DNA of 64,000 bases, taken from the NCBI GenBank assembly GCA_947034885.2, contig OX344758.2, positions 8,434,501 through 8,498,500 on the forward strand, given 5' to 3'. The position numbers were made by a program, and so were the translations under genes. The notes under the pieces were generated by a model. It searched no databases, had not been told where the DNA came from, and saw only the letters and a list, made by a program, of their open reading frames with translations. Positions 12,291-23,406 of this stretch are shown piece after piece (within the stretch, counting starts at the first letter, position 1; every line of letters begins with the position of its first letter). This stretch comes from Thuidium tamariscinum (taxonomy: Eukaryota; Streptophyta; Bryopsida; Hypnales; Thuidiaceae).

Positions 12291-14999
12291 ATATATATTC
12301 AATGTACATATTCAGTACACGTATTCGGGCACATATTCAATATTGTTTGTGTATTTAGTATTGTATTTGTATTTAGATATGTACTATATACATATCCGTA
12401 TTTGGACGATTGAGATTAAATCTCATGAGATTAACGGATTGTGATTTTTTTGAAAAATCAATGGTGATTTCGAAGGTCACCATTTAAAAATATATCAACG
12501 GCTTATAAATTTTTGGAGGGGAAGGGGCAAATGCAAACCAAGGTGGCTGCATCTTTTGAGAGGATAGTAGAAAGTAATGATGTTTTATCCTCAAGATTAT
12601 TGGCTCTAAATACCAATCAATGAAAGATGAACCAACTAAGCATTCAAAGATCACATTCTAAAATCAATGATTCTATTTTGTGAAAATTCTTCAAACCAAA
12701 TGAATTCATAATATTAAGATGAAATCTTGTCAAACACTAATTTGTCAATAGTTATGAAATATGATTTATGGATCATTTTCATACAATTAAATCAATCAAT
12801 ACGTAAACCAATTCTTTTTTAATAAATTTGAAGTCAGAAACTAATTTTTTTTTTCTAAAATCAATTGTAGATTGAATATTTTTATTTTCAAAAGGATTTT
12901 TTTTTAAGTTCAAAATGTTAAGATCTATTATAGAGATTTTTGAAGATTTTAACTTTTTATTTTTATTTTTATTTTTTTCCAAAAAGGCCATTTCTTGAAA
13001 TGAAACTCAGGGAGGGGGGGGGGGGTAATGAAAAGGTCATTTTTTGAAGTTAGACCTATGAGAACTATTACATAATAGAATATTTACAAAGAAAATTCTT
13101 TCAAATTTTTACCATCTATATCTTAAAGAATAAAAAACAAGGATTTTCAAGAATTTGATGGATGAAAGAATAGGTTTTTGTGTGCTTGGCATGGCATATG
13201 TTTGCATTCATCTTCTATTTGAATTTGAATGCTTGATCCTTTGTCTATCAAAGGACATAACATGCATACTTGCAATTGATTTACAACTTCTCAAAATCTA
13301 TTCTTAAATTTATTTAGATGAATTTTCAATGCAATGACCCCAAAGATTGAGATATTTCAAACTCATCTCTCAGAGCCTTTTATACTTAGAAATCAAGCTT
13401 TGCAATTTAAATCCTTGCAAAAAATTTGCAATAGAAAAATCATAAACACTAAATTTTTTATGTTCAAAAATAATAATAATTCCCCCCTCCAAAAAAAATA
13501 CCAGAAAACGATATTTGAATATATTTTTATGTAACTTCAAAAAAAATTTGACACAAAAATATGGTTTAAGGGGTATTTTAGAGGTTCACATCTTTTCTCA
13601 TAATGCAAAGCTTAAGAAAAGTGTAAAATTCATATTTAAGTGTAGTACATAACATAGAATCTATTTTTAAGAGGACAAAATATAGTTAATTTTTCTACCT
13701 ATGCTTGTAGAATGTGGAAATTGTAGATTTTGTATAGCTTATTTAGGTGTAAATAATTTTTAAAATTCAAGTTTTTTTCAAAGAATTTTTCAAATTTTCT
13801 TACAGTGTAATTAAAAAATATAATCTTCAAGAATCTTCATGAAATTGACATGGACCTATTTGATTTCAATTAACTACAATAGTGTTAGCATACTAAATTG
13901 CCTTTTGGACCTTCAAGAGTTCACCCTTAAAAGATGGATTGGTGACTATGAAAATCATTCATTTTGATATTGTGGGAATCTTTGGTTTACAAAATCTAAA
14001 AGCACTCAATGGAATTCAAAGTAATATAAATTATCTCTCCTCTCCAAATAAAATTCTAAAGATAAATAAGGTAGAAGTGCCCATTTTCAACCAAGGACCC
14101 ATATACAACCTATAGGGTGCATCTATTTTCAACCATGATTGAAATATATTTCCAATTGAAACTTGAAATTTGTTTTTTTTTCTTTTTCAAAGTTGGGCCC
14201 AATAATATCAGGACACATGCTCTAAAGTAGTGAGCAAGAAAATAGGAAGTAGTGAGCAAAAAAATATCTAGTTTATGATTGAAATTGGAAGAGTCTAGAC
14301 ATTAACTATTAGTTTGGACAACATTTTGGCTTCCAAAAATCTTGGTAATTTCAATTTTCAGAATAAAATTTTGAAAAATTTGCAATCATCATATTTCCTA
14401 TCTTCTTACATGGAATTTTTTTAAAATGCTTACGATCTACTTGCAAAATTGCTTAAATGATTGATTATGGTTACTTCTACCTTAGTTATACTTCTATTTC
14501 AAACAAAGAGATATTTCGTCATTGATTAGACACTAAATGTCCATGTTGACTTTTATTCTTTAAGGAATTCCCATTCCTTTGAAATTCTTTGAAAATTTGG
14601 AAAACTATTTAAAATAAATAAATTTACACTATGCTTTGGTATTGACAAGTATTCAATCCAAGAAGCAAATTTGCTTGATTCTAAAAAACTAACTTTTGAA
14701 GGACATTGCAAGCTTGATGGGCATTTTGAAAGTCAACCTTTATTTTTTCATAAAGTTTATGCTTTTAACCGTGAAAGGACACTAAGGATCTTTGTAGAAA
14801 TCATCTTTTTAAAATCCGTGGGAATCATTGGTATACAAGGATCCAAAACAACTCATTTGAAGTTAGTCTACTATAGAATATCTCCACTTTCTACCCATAA
14901 ATCTGAGGATGATAGTTGTAGTTCAGTCCTATACAAGAGAATTTCTTATCATTCATTAGAGACTAAACGTCCATGGCATCCTTTTGGGATTAAATGCTT

Positions 15000-15655
15000 T
15001 TAATTCCTAAATGCCCAAGGCCCTTTCTAAGCTTTTAGAAATTTGCTCTACATTCAACAAAAAGACAACATTTTGATAAGCTTTACTAGTTTAAGAAAAA
15101 TGTAACTGTACAAATTCAAACTAGACATGCTAGATATCACTTAGGAAAAGAACAGATGAAAATATCACTTATGGATTGAAAGATTACAATGTTTAATCAT
15201 GAGGGTGTTAAAACTACAAAAGTGACTTGAAGTCTTTTAATTCACTTTTCACATGTCAAATCTTGAAAGTTGGTTGTGAAAAAAATATGAGGTTAAAGGG
15301 CCTAGATTGCATAATCCCAATTGATTTATGGCTTATCAAAATCTACTCCACAATTTTTTTAAATGAATTTCAAATGTGTTTTTTTCTTCAAGATCTAGTG
15401 TATTTGAGGCTCATTTCCAAGAGTCGTCAACATTACAAAAAGTCAAGATTGCAATGAACACCCTTGCACAAAATCTTCAATACAAAAATCATAGTCAATC
15501 ATTTTTAAGATCAGGTTTCTCATACTTAAACTGGACTTCAAAATGATGTTTCCAGAAATATATAAACTACTACAATTAGCAACTGAGTTAGGTTTTAATT
15601 AACTTCAAAGTTTAAGAAACACCATATTTTGGTGCGTTGGGCATCTAGGGGTCAA
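15000..15655. mobile_element. TTAA-flanked TIR element, copy 2, with an empty site in the paralogous arm
   Basis: The left end is TTAA then TTCCTAAATGCCC; the right end is GGGCATCTAGGGG then TCAA (one change from TTAA). Its interior is the same as the 45,082-45,742 copy. The duplicated arm at about 47,745-47,765 reads straight through the junction with a single TTAA, so this copy inserted after the duplication or was lost from the other arm. It has no coding content. Confidence 0.8.
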
Positions 15656-15657
15656 GC

Positions 15658-15927
15658 TTACCTAAGAAAGTGTAGCTTCAATACTCTATTTTTCATTCCT
15701 AAAAAAGGTACGGAGAACTTCGTATGAAATATCTTCAGGTTTGATCCAAGCCAGTCTAACTTACATCCACATTCCCTCATCAGCGAACTTAACCTTGGAA
15801 AGACGCTGCGGACCTTCTCCACGCTCAAGAAGGTGTCCACTGCTTTGCCTCTTGTAGAATGACAAGAGCATAGATTATTTGCAACGGAGATTTGGCGAGT
15901 GTAACCACACAAATATCCTGGTCGCAC
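15658..15927 (-). other. Shared small ORF, CHSTRGKAV block, copy A
   Basis: A minus-strand frame contains CSCHSTRGKAVDTFLSVEKV followed by RSVFPRLSSL. The same frame recurs on the same relative strand downstream of the other two F-box copies, at 43,530-43,690 and 47,135-47,215. The reading frame is kept across the block in copies A and B. In copy C it closes early and is then split by an insertion. I do not recognise the protein. It may be a leftover exon of a gene carried along in the duplicated unit, or it may be non-coding. Confidence 0.3.
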
Positions 15928-17027
15928 AAATGCGCATTAGTGTGTCAAAAACAATGTTCGCAACAGATCGAGGTAGCAGACACGATCTTTCCATCAATAC
16001 AAAGGTGTAGTTACCGACGGCGTTGGTTGTTTCCTCACACTCAGGAAATTTGGAAACCCTAATTATCAGAATACACGAGGACCTCCACGCATCGCCGACG
16101 ACTCTTGAACAAAGACTGAATTAGCTCGATCGATCTGTTTCGCAGGTGCAGGAGCTGATCCAAGGACCTTTGCAGTGGAGATGGCCTTCGCAATGCAGCT
16201 CACAACTTTGTCATGCATACGGAACCTGGTTTTCCGATCCTCCAGCCCAATTTACTGCATCTCATACACCTCCCTGCAGCAATCCATACAATGGCGCAAG
16301 CAAATGGACCTACGAGCCCAACATTGTCTGCGGAACGGCACTAGAGAGATGTACTTTGTGATGTAGCACTTGCATCTGGGCTTAGTTAGCTAGTTTTCTT
16401 TCTTTTCGCAAAACTAATGCCGCGGGGAAACAAAGACGCACTTGCAATGCCATCGTGCTTCCGAATTACAGAGGACGTCGTGCTCAAGGGTTTGCTACCG
16501 CTCCTACCGCAACACATGGGTAGCCGAGATGAAGCCATCAATATAAGACTTGGACCACTTTTTCTAGTTAGAGATTTCAAACTCAATCATCAATGGATGT
16601 ACTTAAATTGCTTCAAATCAGATACCGGACAAAAAATTGAATGTATTCATTCATTCAGAACTTGGGATCAATACCATTTCACTGCACTCACGATTCGAAC
16701 TCACAATCTCCGTCTGAATTCACAATCAGTCCAAAACTCACAATGCAGACATGACCAGGAGAGCAATGGAGTCAATATCATTACACTTCACTCACAGTGT
16801 GAACTCGCAATTTGTAAAAGACACATGGACGAAAACATGTGACATCACTTCGCACCTAATCCATGCGAGTCAACGGTGTGTGAAGTTCTGGATTACAGTT
16901 CAATCGAAATTGCCAAGATGTTAAAGGTAACATCACCTTTAGCCCCAACATCAATCATTTCCCTCTGAAAACAAGAAAGTTCTGAGGAATTCCAAAGCTC
17001 CTATCCACAAAGTGAAATCAAAACCTG
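15928..17027. other. Conserved flank downstream of F-box copy A, probably non-coding or a decayed gene
   Basis: The region contains several plus-strand ORFs (16,146-16,361; 16,175-16,366; 16,417-16,842). Counterparts exist in copy B (minus strand, about 42,790-43,280) and copy C (minus strand, about 46,100-46,900). The homology is clear at DNA level, but the reading frames do not stay aligned: peptides such as RLGPLFLVRDFKLNH are followed by different frames in the copies. A CTAATTATCAGAATAC run and a TTTCGCAGGTGCAG splice-like site around 16,060-16,150 could be traces of a former transcript's 5' end. I do not call a protein. Confidence 0.45.
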
Positions 17028-18604
17028 TTACGGATGAATGTTCCAGTGAAGCTCACACATCACATTTGTCAGAAAAGAGTCAAAATGAATCGAGGACCAC
17101 CAAGGAACCCGAGGGAGTGCACGCCATTTACAGGTAGCTAATTCGTAGATCCATCCATTCTCGTGCTTCGTAGGGAGGTCGGTGTTGTCAGGCCATCCAT
17201 CCTCTTCTTCCAAAATAAACACAAACAGGAAGCCATTGCAAGCATGAATCCTGCAAGTCTGCTCACGCACCTGTGGCTGCCAAAAAACCCGTGGGAAACA
17301 ACTGTGCGTTTTCTCCTTCACCCATGATGTCGCATTCTCTGGAACAAAATACTCGGAGATAAAAGCTTCGTCCTCTCTTTTATCCCAGTAAAGTACGAAG
17401 AGACGGTCCTCCATGAGAGTATACGAAATCACGTTCCTCCCCCACCACTTGTCCTGATCCTGTCCGAAGTCGTAGTACTTTCCATCACGGCAATCATAAG
17501 CACAGGGACCTAATTTAGGTGCGCTCCAAAAGTCTTCATGCCAATTCCAATCGCATGCGATGCCAAAAATGCGACCCAGTGATGGCTTCGGCTTGGTCCA
17601 CTTTCGTATCTTAGAGTCGTATACTTCTGCTTCCACTGGCGGACCATGCTCCACTACAATGACCTTGTAGTGATATGTGTTGCGGTCCACGACAATCCGC
17701 ATCATGGTAAGCTTCGAAAACGGCAACAAGTGACAACCCGGGAGGTTTTTAACGACTCCAGTCATTGGGTTGATCACAGACATATAATTCATACCTAGTG
17801 GTTTCTTGTCAACGTAACACACTAGCCCTGCATCTGTCGCGCCATTCATGTGCACCCACTGGTATACTGTTGGAGACTTCAAGCTGCACAAAATTTTATC
17901 CGCCTGGGACAATCAGCCAAAAGTGAAGGATTTACCACAAAAAATACCGATATGAGAGTGCTAAAGTCACCCGAAAATGCCAGTGGAAAGACTAGAATGC
18001 TCTACCAAAAATGTCGATCAAAAGTTCAAGACAGAAGTAATTTGAAAAAAAGGATGAGACCAGCTCTGCACCTAAGGATAGCAAGACGATCTGGAGCATA
18101 AACATGCGATTCATGCCATCGATTGTTACTCTCATCTAAAATATGCAGCCCAAAATTGGAATATCCACCCCAAATGATTCGTGCGAACATCCTGGGAGAG
18201 GACTCTTTCAGTGCCAAGGTGAACTCCGAGGAGGAAGACTGCAAGCTCAACTGCCATTCCTTGGAAAGGGATTTGAGGCGGCAGATGCTGGAAAAGGGCA
18301 GCTTCGCAAACACGCGCTGCAGAAGCTCCATTGGCAGCGTGCTCCAGAGCGCAGGGCTCAGGACCTGCTCATGTTCGCAGCACGAATGCGTGCAAGGGGA
18401 AATCTCATCATATCGATGGGTGGCTTTGTTATTAGCCAGAACAAGGTCCAATTCTTCTTGTGATACATCGAAAAGAACTTCCCTCCGAGTCCCGAGATCC
18501 GTGTCTGCTGATGTGATTAGTCCGTCCAGCTTGTCTCGCAATGTGCGCGCGACTCGAAGGTAGTCACGCTTTTCATCTCGGGTTTTCTTGGCGGAGTGTT
18601 CCAT
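17028..18604 (-). CDS. F-box protein with beta-propeller-like C-terminal region, copy A
   Basis: The likely role is substrate adaptor of an SCF ubiquitin ligase, with the F-box binding SKP1. There are two coding exons: 18,604-18,072 and 17,883-17,028. The donor GTGCAG and acceptor TTTTGTGCAG join phase-correctly into 462 codons plus stop. The start ATG at 18,604 is the first in frame after a TGCAG acceptor at 18,634. An upstream non-coding exon ends near 19,383, giving a 5'-UTR intron. The F-box covers about residues 86-125 (LWSTLPMELLQRVFAKLP). The C-terminal ~290 residues carry a GLVCYV...INPMTGVVKNLP block and a VYDSKIRKWTKP block, as in plant F-box/kelch-like proteins, but canonical kelch repeats are not clear. 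The ligand is unknown. This copy looks intact. Copy B (40.9-42.6 kb) is a close paralogue in opposite orientation. Confidence 0.85.
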
Positions 18605-19400
18605 GCTACATGCTCCTCTTTCTAGTTTAGTGCCTGCAGTGCAACAAACAACATTCCAAATTTTCAGTGAACCTGGCAATCTGCGGGGTAACTATGGAAG
18701 GCGATATAAAAATTATGGAGGACTCTCGTGTCCTTGTGAAACCTGGAGGTCAAAGATATCAATCTGAAAGGACCCCTGTTTACAAAGCCATTACTAAACC
18801 CTACGCAGGACAGATTGCGTTGCATAGCAAGCACAGACTCTAGCCTTCTCACAAACCCTACTTGCTCTGCTCCAAAGCTAAGGAAGACCCTGAGACAGAG
18901 TTCATAATTCTTGTCTGTGGGGATCTCGAAAGCTTCAAAGGAAATTGCAGTAACTCGGCAAAGATGGCGTATTGTACTTAACCAAAAATCTAAATCGGTC
19001 ACAGATGTTAAAAGAAGACCGTTTGTGAATCTCATTCTCGGCAGTAGGAAATTGCCAATTTAGTTGAAATTGGCACTTCGAGAATTCAGATCGCACACTG
19101 GGATACCTCCACTAACTTACAGTGTAAATTAGTCAAAACTTTCCGACCATCATACTTCAGTGTTAGGGCTTTCTGGAGTCCTAATAAAGAAGTTTATGCA
19201 ACAGCGAGCATCGATTCAATCAGAGCACGAAAGTGTCGAACTGCATTTGGCATAATTCACATTGCATTCATAACTCATGCTTCCAAAATCAGCAACTTCG
19301 AAGACGAGAGAGGGAGAGGGAGGGAGAACCTATGCAATCACACTCTGGGAAAAGTGACTGCAAAACTTCAGGCGAAAATTGCCTGCGATTCTGAGACTCT
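18605..19400 (-). promoter_or_regulatory. 5' leader and UTR intron of F-box copy A
   Basis: Comparison with copy B (40,080-40,933) gives an exon ending AGAATCGCAG at 19,383 and an intron to 18,634. Copy B has a normal GT donor (GCAG then GTAATTTT). Copy A has GC at the same place (GCAG then GCAATTTT), a possible GC-AG intron. CT-rich microsatellite (CCCTCTCC-type) lies just inside the intron at about 19,300. The open frame on the minus strand at 18,664-19,035 is interrupted in copy B, so I treat it as non-coding. Confidence 0.5.
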
Positions 19401-19699
19401 CAAGGAAGGGATGAGACTTGCTAAACTTACTTACGTGCTGATTGAAGCAGATGTTTTCCCCACAAGAGTCACAGATCTGAGCTTCTTTACATGTGAGACG
19501 GACTACGGAAGGTTCTGGGAGGAAGGCAGAGTGCTCTTTACGCGACCGTTTAATTTCAGAGCTGATTGCTTTTGGAGGGAAGCTAAGCTTTTTGAAACAA
19601 TTTTCATTAAATTTTGGTTGGAAGATAAATGGAATTGGCATCTGACCCAAGTCATTTCATATTTTTTGAATCTTTGTGGAATCAGTGACAAATTTTTGA

Positions 19700-21130
19700 A
19701 TTAAAATTGCAGTAGTTACTAATAACAGCTTAAATTGTACAATGTTGGTACATTGAAGAAAGCAAAATGTACCTTGATGTCTTAATTGCTTTTAGAGCAA
19801 ACTACAGGAGTACTATAATAAACTCCATGTCTATTGGTATTAATTTACCACTAATTAAGCCACTTACATAATGGTTGTTAAGTTAATTAAGTTAGTAAAG
19901 TTATGTACAACTAATGAGGATTGGCATTGAAGTAAGAAGAAGATTTATAATTATCATATCTTCCTATTTTAAGCCAAGCTATAGGTTCTTCATATTTTGC
20001 CAACTTCCCAAGTTTGGAAATGACAATAGGAGACTTGGTAATAAAGAGTGACCAATATTGATTGGATTGGAGAGTGTTTTTGGAGTTGTACCTCCTTCAA
20101 GGCATTCAAATAGTGTTTTTTTGGTTTATTTGATGATGTTCTAATTGATTACAGATTAACTTCAACAATACATGTAGAAGAGCCCTAGTTTAGATAGATG
20201 AGTAGCTAATTAGTGTCTTCCTTAATAGCAAAAATTCTTCTGATGTGGTTCCTCTAAACTTATTTGACATTGAAACCCTTGTTATATATCCCTTTTTCTT
20301 AAAGTATAGGAATATTCATAATTGACTTATGACTTTTTAAAATCTACTCTTAAATTTTTTTTAATGATTTTTCAATGCAATTTTCTCCCCAAGTTCTATT
20401 CTATTTGAAGTTCATCTCTAAGAGCTTTTTTACACAAAAAAAAAATTTGCTATGGAAAGCTTTGCAAAAGAAAACTCATAAATATTTTTTTCAAAATTGA
20501 TTTTTTGATGCTTGAAATAAAATTTAAAGGACATTAAAGTGAAGAAGAAAGTATTGAAAATAATAATTGAGCATATTTTTATTTACCTCCAAATTTTTGT
20601 TGACACAAAATATGGTTTGCTGGACATTTTAGGGGTTCACGTCTTTTCTTGTAATGCAAAGTCTAAGAGAATTGTGAAATTCATCTTTATGAGTAGTACA
20701 TGACATAGAATCTATCTTCAAGAGAAGGCAACATAGTGAACTTTCGTTACACACGCTGACAAAGTATAGAAATTGTAGATTGCTAGCAACTTGGATGTAA
20801 AATATTTTTAAGAATTCAAGATTTTTTAAAGAATTTTCCACTTCTTTTGGTATAATTAAAAAAAGAATCTTCAAAAATGTTCATAATCCACATTTACCTA
20901 TTTCAATTTGCTTGCAATTTTTTTTTAATTTGTCACAATACTACTGGCACACTCAACTGCCTCTGAAGTCTGGACCTTCACGAGTTAAAGAATTCCTATT
21001 TCTTTGAAATTTTAGGAAATTTTGAAAAACCAATTTTTTATTTTTATTTTTATTTTTACAGTATGCTTTGGTGCCGACAAGCATTCAGTACTAGAGGCAA
21101 ATCTGTCTGACTCCAATTAGTTAACTTATG
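19700..21130. other. Intergenic DNA with a third copy of the 13.3-14.7 kb repeat
   Basis: From about 20,280 to 21,130 the sequence matches 13,270-14,690 in direct orientation. Shared landmarks are TTTTTCAATGCAAT, a CATGACATAGAATCTAT-type run, and CAGTATGCTTTGGT followed by GACAAG. The stretch 19,700-20,280 shows nothing recognisable. I see no gene. Confidence 0.5.
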
Positions 21131-21521
21131 TGTGGGTACTGCCGACCTTCAGATTTCATGACAAACTTACTATTTGATGAACCAGGGTTCCTGACGAACA
21201 GGGAATTGGTTCCATGAATTGAATGTAAAAGTTCGGTGGGATCTTTGACCGTGACTGATCAGCTCCTATCGCCGTGCCCCCCCCCCCTATGCCCGTCTCC
21301 ATGCCCGTCTCGTCTTCAGTCTTCTTCCTTCCAGCAGGGGTTGCCCAAGTCTGAAGTGTCGATTTCGCCCTGTTATCGAGTTTGCTAAACACGGAGCATT
21401 GCTCGATCTCGTCTTTCGGGGAAAATTGCTTACGCGGAAGAGCAGGTAGAGAGGAGAGAACACTGCGAGGCAAAAAAAAATTGGAGCGATGTTTGTTTTG
21501 TAGGTTTTGGTGGAGTGGACA

Positions 21522-21731
21522 ATGGGGAGCAGGCGCGGGGCTATTGGTTTCCTTGTTAGCGTACTTTGCATTACAGGCGCTGGCATTTTCTCTGTGCATT
21601 CTATGCAAAAGGAAGAACGAGTCAACCTACACCGGGGCGTCATTCGTGATCAAGCCTTGATGGCCCTCAAGGAGCAGCAGAGGAAAGAACAGCAGCTAGC
21701 GGAATTTTCTGTGCCATCTGTTCCACATTAG
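21522..21731 (+). CDS. PET117-like cytochrome c oxidase assembly protein
   Basis: This 69-residue protein starts MGSRRGAIGFLVSVLCITGA. It has one N-terminal hydrophobic segment (about residues 6-22), followed by a charged helical tail carrying the RGVIRD motif (about residues 38-43) and a Glu/Gln-rich stretch. That arrangement is typical of PET117, a mitochondrial inner-membrane protein required with other assembly factors for complex IV in yeast and animals. The length fits the family. The start at 21,522 is preferred over an in-frame ATG 15 bases upstream because the MGSR start matches the usual short N-terminus and follows a TTTTGTAG splice-acceptor-like site. The gene appears to have a single coding exon. 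Assignment rests on motif and topology, not a database search. Confidence 0.7.
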   Translation: MGSRRGAIGFLVSVLCITGAGIFSVHSMQKEERVNLHRGVIRDQALMALKEQQRKEQQLAEFSVPSVPH

Positions 21732-21779
21732 GTTTCTCAATCCTGTCGTACGCTTCATCTCCTCCTTGTTTATTTATTT

Positions 21780-22335
21780 ATTTATCTTTAAACTCTCTAC
21801 ATTTGTTCATTGATCGCGCTCTCTAAGGATTCGACTTTCGTAGGGTCTCCGACTTCCAATTCACCACTCACAATGTCCTGGGAACCGTATTGTCGCGTGA
21901 GGATCTTCAATTTGTCATGAAATGGAGTTTTTTCTTGATTTCATACGTTTTGTGAGCTGTTTGCGAATTTTCATGGTAGAGAAAGGAATGAGGGAATGAA
22001 GCAGCGCATGCAAGGGTGCACAGCGTATGACATGGAGCACCTGTTTGTAACCTCTCTACACTTCCTTTCCCTTTCCCCATTGATGTCCGAGTCCGTCCTC
22101 AAATCATTCAGCTATTAGTCCACCTAGGGTTCCGACTTCCAATGCCCGATCCACAATACTATAGGCTACTTTTTCACGCATGAGGTTCTCACTCCAATTC
22201 GTCATATAACGCGAATTGTATTCGATTTCACACTTTTCGTAATTCTCTTTCGTGCTGTTCGTATTTTTCCATGATTAAGAAAGGAATGAGGAAATGAAAG
22301 AGCGCCTGCTAGGTTGACATGGAGCACCTATTCGT
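21780..22335. repeat. Imperfect tandem duplication, ~270-bp unit, two copies
   Basis: The intervals 21,785-22,060 and 22,070-22,330 share ordered blocks: CCGACTTCCAAT, a CACAAT block, CGCATGAGG-like CGCGTGAGG, TTTTCATGGTAGAGAAAGGAATGAGG against TTTTCCATGATTAAGAAAGGAATGAGG, and CATGGAGCACCT. The copies are diverged. A weak third start (CGTCTAGGGATTTCGCTTTCC) appears near 22,408. It lies between the PET117-like gene and the ARF-GAP gene. The remainder to 23,400 shows no gene and probably holds the ARF-GAP promoter and leader. Confidence 0.6.
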
Positions 22336-23406
22336 CTTTTCTTGTCGCTACCGTATCGCGTTCAAGCAGGTTTGGAATGCATTCATTGTAGGTTGTCTTT
22401 TACATCCGTCTAGGGATTTCGCTTTCCCTTTATTCTTTTAGTACTCAATGTTTCTCAAGAAAATTGTACGTCTCTCAGGAGTCTGGTTTCGAAACACATT
22501 GGTAACTAGTAAATTTCGCTATTTGCAAGTATGATTTTCCAGTAATTGTTGCACTTCCAAGTAGTATGCCTGGGATATTCTACTTAGCGTGCTGAGGTTG
22601 CATTTGAGAGAGTGCTAGAAGTGCCGAATTTCAGTTGAAATGCTGGAAATGTAGACCTTAAATTTTTTTGCTTGGTTGAGGTGAATTTGATCGAACACCA
22701 ATCATTATATTATTGTCCACTATTTGGTGTTTTGAGAATCAGAACACAAGAGCAAACTTAGTCATTTTTGGTTTCAGATTTAGCCAATATCTGCTCTTCG
22801 ATTGGTCTACCGTTCCAGCACTTCATGGGCACAAGATTCCTGTATCATCCACAATCTTGATGTTGGCCATGAAATCGTATTTGACGAATTGATTCAAGTG
22901 ATCAATTTGAAGACCTACAGCCATGGTTTCTCCTCTTCTATACACTAATTTTGTTAGATGTTTTCTTTTGTCCACTTTGTCTTAAGGTGTGCTTGTGATT
23001 TTGCGATCACATTCTAGTAAGAATTATTCTGCACCTATTTTCAGTCTAGTTTGTGTTAGTTATGTTGAACATGCAAGCTTATCTTCTTTTTATGCTAGGC
23101 TGGGGCAGGTTCTTGGAGGTTGATTTTCATTGAACGCGATATTTGATAAAGTCGTTCACTACGGAAGCTGCTCAAAATATTGTTCATAGGGCACGTGCGC
23201 TCACAGCAGTTTTTCTCGGCAGTAACGTCTCCCTATCGTTTATTGCTTTGAAAAGCGGTGCGGAGCGACGGAGATCTAAAATAACCACAGAAGTTGGTTT
23301 TACGAATTTACCTACTCTGAGCGTACAGTTTAGCATCCTTTAGGAGACAACTGCCGACTTATGAAGATTTAATTCTACCCGTCGAGTTTTTGACAATCCT
23401 GCAGCC

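Larger units (their letters stand above)
10405..15655. repeat. Left arm of a large inverted duplication (partner ~45.9-51.1 kb)
   Basis: Blocks along this interval match, in inverted order and orientation, the interval 47.7-51.0 kb. Examples are the foldback half at 10,405-10,590, the block around 11,040-11,320 (a shared ORF beginning INTIYAPP on the minus strand, versus NTIYAPP on the plus strand near 49,960), 12,600-13,000, 13,270-13,900 and 14,690-14,760. The homology continues through the F-box downstream region to about 17,050. A further partial direct copy of 13.27-14.7 kb lies at 20.28-21.13 kb. Each arm carries private insertions, which is useful for dating them. No intact gene is seen in this stretch. 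Confidence 0.65.

Noticed and set aside
16417-16842. 141-codon plus-strand ORF downstream of F-box copy A
   Set aside because: Homologous DNA in the other two copies shifts frame within the block, so coding selection is not supported.
18664-19035. Upstream minus-strand ORF as an N-terminal exon of F-box copy A
   Set aside because: The matching stretch in copy B is interrupted, and the downstream exon begins at a clear acceptor with its own ATG.
19354-19704. 116-codon plus-strand ORF upstream of F-box copy A
   Set aside because: Overlaps the F-box leader on the other strand and has no recognisable domain; I could not support it.
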